Source of the DNA: Erysipelotrichaceae bacterium
GTDB taxonomy: Bacteria > Bacillota_I > Bacilli_A > Erysipelotrichales > Erysipelotrichaceae
Length of the DNA stretch: 8,236 nucleotides
Assembly (NCBI GenBank): GCA_021442745.1
Contig: JABUSI010000055.1
Span: 1 to 8,236 of the forward strand
Reading direction: 5' to 3'
How positions within the stretch are numbered: position 1 is the first letter of the stretch; every line of letters starts with the position of its first letter. Positions 1 through 5,234 of this stretch are shown here, piece by piece. Under the pieces are notes generated by a model. It searched no databases, was not told the DNA's origin, and saw only the letters and a list, made by a program, of their open reading frames with translations. A program made the position numbers and the translations under genes.

Positions 1-2712
1 TCCCTGGCTTTTATTAAAATGCTGCAGGAGTTTGACGAGAAGCTGGATACAATGACGCTGGATGATTTACAGAATCTGCAGACGGAACATATTTATAAGA
101 AAATTCACGCATCCCACGTAAACATCCTTGCGAAAAACCAGCAAGGTGTAAAATCCATCTATGAACTGGTTACGTTGTCACATACGAAGTATCTGACGTA
201 TTCGGATAAAGCGGAAGGAAAAGAGGCGGGTGTAAAAACAGCGGAAGCCCGGATTGTCCGCAGTGAGATAGCAGCCAGAAGAGAAAATATTCTGGTCGGA
301 AGCAGCTGTTATAACTCCGATTTGTTTGAACTGGCAAGAAACCGTTCCCAGAAGGAACTGGAAGATGCCATGAGTTTTTATGATTACATTGAAGTTCAGC
401 CACTGGGAAATTATATACGTATTGTCGATGAACGGTCTACTTTTACACAGAAACGTTTGCAGGAAGTTGTCGAAAACGTGATTTATACGGCAAAACGTTT
501 AGGTAAAACCGTGGTCGCAACCGGTGACAGTCACTATATCGATCCGGAAGAGAAACTGTTACGGGATATCTATATTCATGCAACCAGAATCGGAGGAGCT
601 CGACATCCGTTATATGACCGGTCCCATACCAAAGAAGCACCGGATCAGCATCTGAAAACTACAGAGGAAATGCTGGAAGAGTTTTCTTTCTTACCGGAAG
701 AACTGGCTTACGAGATAGTTGTTACCAACACAAACCGGATTGCCGCTCAGTGTGAGAGAATGTATCCGCTGATGGAAGAACTGAAAACGCCTTCCATCGA
801 AGGATGCGAAGAAAAACTGGCTAAGGAAATCTATGATACCGCATATTCCATTTACGGAAATCCGTTACCGGAAATCGTAGAAGCACGTATTGAAAAAGAA
901 CTGGGTTCTGTCACAAAGCATGGTTTCTCTGTTCAGTACTATATTGCGCATCTTCTGGTAAAACGATCCAGAGAAAACGGATATGTCGTAGGAAGCCGTG
1001 GTTCCGTCGGTTCCAGTTTTATAGCGACGATGGCAAATATTACGGAAGTCAATCCTTTGGATCCGCATTACATTTGTCCGAAATGCAAGCATTCCGAATT
1101 CTTTACTCATGGTGAATATCCGTCCGGTTTTGACTTGCCGGAAAAGAAATGTCCGCAATGCGGTACAGTAATGCGCGGTGACGGCCATTCCATCCCGTTT
1201 GAAACATTCCTGGGATTCAAAGGTGACAAAGTACCGGATATTGATCTGAACTTTTCCGGAGAGTACCAGGCACAGGCACAGGCACAGATTAAAGAAGTGT
1301 TTGGTGACGGTTACGTATTTGCGGCCGGTACCGTCGCTACGGCATCCGATAAAACCGCATACGGGTATGTAAAGAAGTATTGCGAAGAAAACAATATTAC
1401 CTTCAACAAACAGAAGATGGATTATCTCGGTCATTTATGCGAAGGTGTGAAACGTACGACCGGACAGCATCCGGGTGGAATTGTTGTATGTCCGAAAGAG
1501 TATGAAATTCATGATTTTACACCGGTACAATATCCGGCCAATAACCCGGATTCCGAATGGATGACAACTCATTTTGCGATTAAAGATATTCATGACAACA
1601 TTCTGAAACTGGATATCCTGGGTCACGTGGACCCGACAGCCATGAAAATGCTGCGGGATCAAAGCGGAATCGATCCGGTAACCGTACCGATTAACGACAA
1701 AGAAACCATGAGTCTGTTCTCAAGTACAGAAGCTTTACATTTACTTAATCCGGAACAACCGTATCCGGATGCAACCGGTGCGGCAGGTTTACCGGAATTC
1801 GGCACACCGTTTATCCGGGGAATTCTGGAAATGACACGTCCGACAACATTTGCCGAACTGGTATCATTAGCCGGTCTGACGCACGGTACCGATGTATGGT
1901 TAAACAATGCCAAGGACCTGATTGATGCCGGCATCTGTACGCTGAAAGAAGTCATCGGATGTCGTGATGATATTATGGTCTACCTGATACAGAAGGGATT
2001 ACCGCCGGTTGACGCTTTTAATATCATGGAAATCGTACGTAAAGGCAAATGGCTGAAACAAACCAAGGAAAAGCAGAACGAAATGATTGCGCTGATGAAA
2101 GAGCATGACGTTCCGGACTGGTATATCGGTTCCTGTACCAAGATTAAGTATATGTTCCCGAAAGCCCATGCCGTAGCCTACGTTATGATGTGTATCCGAA
2201 TCGCCTGGTATAAGGTGCATATGCCGCAATATTATTATTCCGTATTCTTCAGTTGTCGTTGTGATGCATATGAAATAGAAACCATGGCAGGAGGAATTGA
2301 AGCGGTGTATAACCGGATGACAGACATCAAGACACGCTCGGAAAGCAAGGACCGTGCCATATCCTCTACAGTTACCAACAAGGAAGAAAGCTTGTATTCC
2401 GCTTTGGAAGTCGTGTATGAAATGTATCGAAGAGGGTATTCGATTACCAACATTGACATCAATCGTTCGCATGCCACACAATTTACCGTAGATCCGGATG
2501 ACAGTCATAAGATTATTCCGCCGTTTACGGCGATGGACGGACTGGGAGAAGCGGTAGGGATTTCCATTATGAAAGCCCGGGATGAACAACCGTTTATTTC
2601 CAAACAGGATCTCTCACAACGGACACAGTTATCCGGTACACATATCCAGAAACTGGAAGAAATGGGATGTCTGAAAGGAATGCAGGATACCAATCAGTTG
2701 AGTCTTTTCTGA
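1..2712 (+). CDS. polC: DNA polymerase III alpha subunit, PolC type (5' end outside window)
   Basis: This is the replicative DNA polymerase of low-GC Gram-positive bacteria, acting in the cytoplasm with the beta clamp. The frame is open from base 1, so the ATG at 19 is internal. Roughly 530 N-terminal residues (N-terminal domain, OB fold, first PHP part, most of the 3'-5' exonuclease) lie upstream. What is visible: the last exonuclease helix (about 1-50), then the second PHP part including GDSHY (523-537), the loop VGSRGSVGSS (about 985-1014), and a Cys4 zinc site with CPKC at 1075-1086 and CPQC at 1150-1161. Next come the palm motif PDIDLNFSGEY with two catalytic-type aspartates (1237-1239, 1243-1245), KRTTGQHPGG (from 1450), YMFPKAHAVAY in the fingers region, and the terminal clamp-binding motif QLSLF. 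It aligns by eye with Bacillus subtilis PolC throughout, without frameshift. A short CAGGCA repeat just after the palm motif is the only oddity. Identification is very secure. Confidence 0.98.
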   Translation, partial: SLAFIKMLQEFDEKLDTMTLDDLQNLQTEHIYKKIHASHVNILAKNQQGVKSIYELVTLSHTKYLTYSDKAEGKEAGVKTAEARIVRSEIAARRENILVGSSCYNSDLFELARNRSQKELEDAMSFYDYIEVQPLGNYIRIVDERSTFTQKRLQEVVENVIYTAKRLGKTVVATGDSHYIDPEEKLLRDIYIHATRIGGARHPLYDRSHTKEAPDQHLKTTEEMLEEFSFLPEELAYEIVVTNTNRIAAQCERMYPLMEELKTPSIEGCEEKLAKEIYDTAYSIYGNPLPEIVEARIEKELGSVTKHGFSVQYYIAHLLVKRSRENGYVVGSRGSVGSSFIATMANITEVNPLDPHYICPKCKHSEFFTHGEYPSGFDLPEKKCPQCGTVMRGDGHSIPFETFLGFKGDKVPDIDLNFSGEYQAQAQAQIKEVFGDGYVFAAGTVATASDKTAYGYVKKYCEENNITFNKQKMDYLGHLCEGVKRTTGQHPGGIVVCPKEYEIHDFTPVQYPANNPDSEWMTTHFAIKDIHDNILKLDILGHVDPTAMKMLRDQSGIDPVTVPINDKETMSLFSSTEALHLLNPEQPYPDATGAAGLPEFGTPFIRGILEMTRPTTFAELVSLAGLTHGTDVWLNNAKDLIDAGICTLKEVIGCRDDIMVYLIQKGLPPVDAFNIMEIVRKGKWLKQTKEKQNEMIALMKEHDVPDWYIGSCTKIKYMFPKAHAVAYVMMCIRIAWYKVHMPQYYYSVFFSCRCDAYEIETMAGGIEAVYNRMTDIKTRSESKDRAISSTVTNKEESLYSALEVVYEMYRRGYSITNIDINRSHATQFTVDPDDSHKIIPPFTAMDGLGEAVGISIMKARDEQPFISKQDLSQRTQLSGTHIQKLEEMGCLKGMQDTNQLSLF
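1267..1287 (+). repeat. In-frame CAGGCA hexamer repeat inside polC
   Basis: Three perfect copies of CAGGCA plus a further CAG encode alternating Gln-Ala immediately after the palm motif DIDLNFSGEY. The reading frame is kept. In B. subtilis PolC, as I recall it, the same place reads QPQAHNYTK, so the length looks the same and the repeat probably arose by substitution or slippage in a tolerant surface stretch. Its functional effect is unknown. Confidence 0.8.
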
Positions 2713-2722
2713 TTCGTACAAT

Positions 2723-2748
2723 AAAAATGTCGTATTTATCGCATTTTT
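2723..2748 (+). terminator. Possible weak intrinsic terminator after polC
   Basis: AAAAATG (2723-2729) can pair with CATTTTT (2742-2748), with two further CG pairs (2731-2732 with 2740-2741) across a bulged T2730 and a 7-nt AT loop. The right arm itself supplies the T run. It begins 10 nt after the polC stop, which suits a terminator, but the stem is AT-rich and bulged and the T run is part of the stem. Termination may be partial, letting polC transcripts enter the rimP operon. The A-rich left arm means it could also act on the opposite strand. Confidence 0.35.
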
Positions 2749-2751
2749 CAC

Positions 2752-2780
2752 TTGCGTCAGATGAAGATATTTACTATAAT
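2752..2780 (+). promoter_or_regulatory. Sigma-A-type promoter for the rimP-nusA-rnpM-infB-rbfA operon
   Basis: A -35-like TTGCGT (2752-2757) lies exactly 17 bp upstream of a perfect TATAAT -10 box (2775-2780). The predicted start is near 2786-2788, giving a leader of about 57 nt before the rimP ATG. An AT-rich stretch with a T run lies directly upstream. The placement in the only sizeable gap before a packed operon supports it. No start site has been measured here. Confidence 0.8.
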
Positions 2781-2799
2781 ACAGTACGTATAAGTTATT

Positions 2800-2821
2800 A
2801 AGGAGTGGGCAACCACTCCTT
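2800..2821 (+). promoter_or_regulatory. Leader hairpin with GCAA tetraloop upstream of rimP
   Basis: AAGGAGTGG (2800-2808) pairs perfectly with CCACTCCTT (2813-2821), nine base pairs closed by the GNRA-type tetraloop GCAA. It starts about 13 nt after the predicted transcription start and ends 12 nt before the rimP ribosome binding site. Downstream, positions 2820-2828 read TTCATTTAT, six T in nine, an interrupted T tract. This could be a weak terminator that needs NusA, and B. subtilis controls its nusA operon by NusA-dependent attenuation in the leader. It could instead be a 5' stabilising hairpin. The left arm also holds an AAGGAG Shine-Dalgarno-like sequence buried in the stem. The structure is directly visible; the role is inferred. 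Confidence 0.7.
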
Positions 2822-2843
2822 CATTTATGCAAAGAGGTGAACT

Positions 2844-3311
2844 ATGGAACTCATTAAGAGAATCGAAACAATGATTGCACCCGTACTGAAGGAAGAAAAC
2901 GTACAGTTGTGGTCCTGCGGTTTCAAACAGGAAAACGGTATGAAAATCCTGGAAATTGCGATTACGTTTGCGGACGGAGACATGGACATTGATACGTGCG
3001 CAAGTGTATCGGAGAAAATTTCGGAAATTCTGGATGAAGAAGATCCGATTGATTCCGAATACTATCTGGAAGTATGCTCTGCCGGAGCAGAACGTCCTTT
3101 GACGTCGATGGAACAGATTATGAATGCATGCGGACAATACGTGCACGTTGATCTGTTAACACCTTACAAAGGAATGGACAGTCTGGAAGGATATCTGGAA
3201 AGTGTGGAAATCGATACACTGAAGCTGGAGTATATGGACAAAGCCAGCAAACGCCATGCAACGATAGCTCACAATACTATTCAATTGATTCGTTTAGCTG
3301 TAAAAATGTAA
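2844..3311 (+). CDS. rimP: Ribosome maturation factor RimP
   Basis: RimP helps assemble the small ribosomal subunit, aiding late steps around the S12/S19 regions in the cytoplasm. The 155-residue product has the usual length and two-domain plan: an N-terminal alpha/beta domain (about 1-85) and a C-terminal SH3-like beta domain (about 88-155). Diagnostic stretches are the acidic segment DGDMDIDTCASVSEKISE (45-62), LDEEDPI (63-69), YYLEV (73-77) and the signature SAGAERPL at 79-86. Most relatives read SPG in that signature, so Ala80 replaces the usual Pro. The start is set by GAGGTGA (2834-2840), three bases before the ATG. It is first in the operon, directly before nusA as in most bacteria (formerly ylxS in B. 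subtilis). Confidence 0.96.
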   Translation: MELIKRIETMIAPVLKEENVQLWSCGFKQENGMKILEIAITFADGDMDIDTCASVSEKISEILDEEDPIDSEYYLEVCSAGAERPLTSMEQIMNACGQYVHVDLLTPYKGMDSLEGYLESVEIDTLKLEYMDKASKRHATIAHNTIQLIRLAVKM

Positions 3312-3328
3312 TGGAGGAAAGCTAAAAA

Positions 3329-4936
3329 ATGAAGTATAAAGGTTTAATTGCTGCAATGCGGCAAATTGAAGACAACAATACCTTGTCTGAAGAAATCATC
3401 ATTGATGCGATGAAAGAAGCATTGGCAAAAGCATATGCAAAACATACGATGCTTCCGGATGTACAGGTACGTGTGGATTTTAACCCGAAAGACGAACAGA
3501 TTCACTTGTACCAGCAAAGAACGGTAGTGGAAACGGTTGATGATGATGAATTTGAAGTGTCTCTGGAAGATGCAAAGAAAATCAATCCGTTGTTTGAAGT
3601 GGGTTCTGTAGTGGAAGAAGAAGTCAGTATGGAAGGTTTTTCCCGTCAGGCTGTAACGTTAGTCAAGAACGTTCTGAAACAAAAAATCAGAGAAGCACAG
3701 AAACAATCCGTGTATGACGAATATATTGATAAACTGAGTGAGATTGTGATCGGTACCATTGATAAAGTGGAAGAGCGTTTCGTACTGGTACGATTGGACA
3801 AAGCGGTAGCAATGATGCCGAAGAATGCCCAGATGCCACAGGAACGTTACGTGGAAGGTCAGCCGATCAAGGTTGTCATCACGGAAGTAAACCGTGATAC
3901 CAAGGGTTCTCAGGTACTGGTATCCCGTGCACATGCGGACCTGGTAAAACGTTTGTTTGAAAACGAAGTACCGGAAATCTATCAGGGAATCGTAGAAATT
4001 ATGGCAATTGCCCGTGAAGCAGGCGAACGGACCAAGATGGCAGTTCGCTCCCATAAGGCAGAAGTCGATCCGATCGGTGCATGTATCGGACCAAGAGGCG
4101 CACGTGTACAGGTTGTCATCGAGGAACTGAAAGGTGAAAAGGTAGATATTTTTGAATGGAGCGATAACGTATCCGAATTGATTAAGAACGCTTTGTCTCC
4201 GGCAAAAGTCGTTGCCGTATTGCCTACGGAAGATCCGAAGAATCTGCTGGTTGTTGTGGAAGACGATCAGTTATCCCTGGCTATCGGTAAGAAGGGTAAG
4301 AACGTTCGTCTTGCCGTTACACTGACACAAAAGAAGATTGATATCAAGACACGTTCCGACGTTTTGGAAATGGGTATTGATATTGAAGCTAAACTGGCGG
4401 AAATGGCTGCCAAGGAAGCTGCAGAACGTTTGGCGAAGGAACGTGAAGAATTAGAACGTTTACAGGAACTCGAACGTCAGCGCAGAGAAATGGAAGCTGC
4501 ACAGGCTGTGGAAGTAACGGAAGAAGTTACGGAAGAAGTTACGGTAGAAATCCACGAACAGCCTCAGGAGGAAGAAGTACCTTTGTTTGAAGAAGTTGCT
4601 CAACCTGAGGAAAAGGTAGTTGAAAAGAAGAGAAAGCCGAAACTGACAAACAAGGCTTCCGAATATGTTTCCAAGTTTGAAGCGTTGGCAGATGCTTCTA
4701 GTAACCAGCAGGCTCAACCGGTGAAAACGTACAAGAAGAAAGACTGGGATAAGAAAGATAAGGATGACGACCGTCGTCTGAAAGCTGCTGATCTCTTGAA
4801 AGATAAGGAATACGAAATCCGTCCGGAATATTCCGAAGAAGAACTGGAAGAAATCGAATATCAGGAAGAACTGAATGAAAATCAGTGGGACGAAGATATC
4901 GACTCTTACGAAGAATACGAAGAGTACTACGACTAG
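3329..4936 (+). CDS. nusA: Transcription termination/antitermination factor NusA with long charged C-terminal tail
   Basis: NusA binds RNA polymerase and nascent RNA and modulates pausing, intrinsic termination and antitermination. Domains in order: RNA polymerase-binding N-terminal domain (1 to about 132), S1 domain (about 138-202), KH1 with IGPRG (253-257) and KH2 with IGKKG (319-323), ending near 344. Up to there it aligns with B. subtilis NusA, which stops at about 371 residues. Here roughly 190 more residues follow: a Glu/Arg/Ala helical or coiled-coil stretch (353-393), an acidic part with TEEV repeats (394-428), a basic part with an aromatic/hydrophobic island (429-485) and an acidic Tyr-rich tail (501-535). 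The two acidic-rich repeats of E. coli NusA are not recognisable in it. GGAGG (3313-3317) sits 11 nt before the ATG, 17 nt after rimP. Codon use resembles the neighbours, so the tail appears native. Confidence 0.98.
   Translation: MKYKGLIAAMRQIEDNNTLSEEIIIDAMKEALAKAYAKHTMLPDVQVRVDFNPKDEQIHLYQQRTVVETVDDDEFEVSLEDAKKINPLFEVGSVVEEEVSMEGFSRQAVTLVKNVLKQKIREAQKQSVYDEYIDKLSEIVIGTIDKVEERFVLVRLDKAVAMMPKNAQMPQERYVEGQPIKVVITEVNRDTKGSQVLVSRAHADLVKRLFENEVPEIYQGIVEIMAIAREAGERTKMAVRSHKAEVDPIGACIGPRGARVQVVIEELKGEKVDIFEWSDNVSELIKNALSPAKVVAVLPTEDPKNLLVVVEDDQLSLAIGKKGKNVRLAVTLTQKKIDIKTRSDVLEMGIDIEAKLAEMAAKEAAERLAKEREELERLQELERQRREMEAAQAVEVTEEVTEEVTVEIHEQPQEEEVPLFEEVAQPEEKVVEKKRKPKLTNKASEYVSKFEALADASSNQQAQPVKTYKKKDWDKKDKDDDRRLKAADLLKDKEYEIRPEYSEEELEEIEYQEELNENQWDEDIDSYEEYEEYYD
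4514..4543 (+). repeat. 12-bp tandem repeat encoding VTEE units in the NusA tail
   Basis: The unit GTTACGGAAGAA occurs twice (the first copy as GTAACGGAAGAA) and is followed by a half copy, GTTACG. It encodes V396-T405 as VTEEVTEEVT. It keeps the frame and lies in the acidic, probably disordered part of the tail, where copy number could vary between strains without breaking the protein. Confidence 0.8.
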
Positions 4937-4952
4937 ATTTTAAGGTGAACGT

Positions 4953-5213
4953 ATGAAGAAAATACCTATGCGTAAATGCGTAGTCACTGACGAACGTTTA
5001 CCGAAAAAAGAACTGGTACGAGTCGTGCGGACAACTTCCGGTACTGTTGAAGTGGACGTAACCGGAAGATTGAACGGAAGAGGTGCTTACATCAAGTTAT
5101 CCGAAGAAGCCATTCAGCTGGCTAAAAAGTCAAAGGCACTGGACAAAGCGCTGGAATGTACGGTAGAGGAATCCGTTTATGACACATTAAGGAATATGCT
5201 TACAAACAAATAG
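4953..5213 (+). CDS. rnpM: RNase P modulator RnpM (YlxR family, DUF448)
   Basis: YlxR-family proteins are small basic nucleic-acid binders. The B. subtilis member has been reported to bind RNase P RNA and modulate its activity, hence RnpM. The 86-residue product has the family signatures: RKCVVT at 7-12, PKKELVRVVR at 17-26, VEVD at 32-35 and GRGAY at 42-46, followed by two predicted helices rich in Lys and Glu. Length is normal (B. subtilis about 91). AAGGTGA (4942-4948) is 4 nt before the ATG and 5 nt after the nusA stop, so translation may be linked to nusA. An in-frame ATG at 4968 would remove conserved residues too closely and has no better site. In many Bacillota ylxQ follows; here infB follows instead. 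Confidence 0.93.
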   Translation: MKKIPMRKCVVTDERLPKKELVRVVRTTSGTVEVDVTGRLNGRGAYIKLSEEAIQLAKKSKALDKALECTVEESVYDTLRNMLTNK

Positions 5214-5234
5214 AAAAAAGGAGGTTTTGAGTTT

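Noticed and set aside
19..21. ATG at 19 as the start of polC
   Set aside because: The frame is open from base 1, residues upstream continue the end of the exonuclease domain, and no ribosome binding site precedes it.
865..1434. Open frame of 189 codons on the - strand inside polC
   Set aside because: It lies wholly antisense to a highly conserved PolC segment, has no recognisable domain and is Cys/Phe-rich in the way of shadow frames.
1999..2589. Open frame of 196 codons on the - strand opposite the polC 3' part
   Set aside because: It mirrors conserved PolC coding sequence, has no family signature and no promoter was seen; a shadow of the sense gene.
2781..2843. rimP leader as a metabolite riboswitch or T-box
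   Set aside because: At about 57 nt with a single simple hairpin it lacks any conserved aptamer or T-box sequence.
2757..3146. Open frame on the - strand across the rimP promoter, leader and 5' half of rimP
   Set aside because: It would cover a clear promoter, the leader hairpin and RimP coding sequence, and shows no domain.
4361..4933. NusA tail as a fused or horizontally acquired domain
   Set aside because: Codon use and base composition look like the neighbouring genes, there is no sharp junction or frame change, and charged tails of this kind are known in some related lineages.
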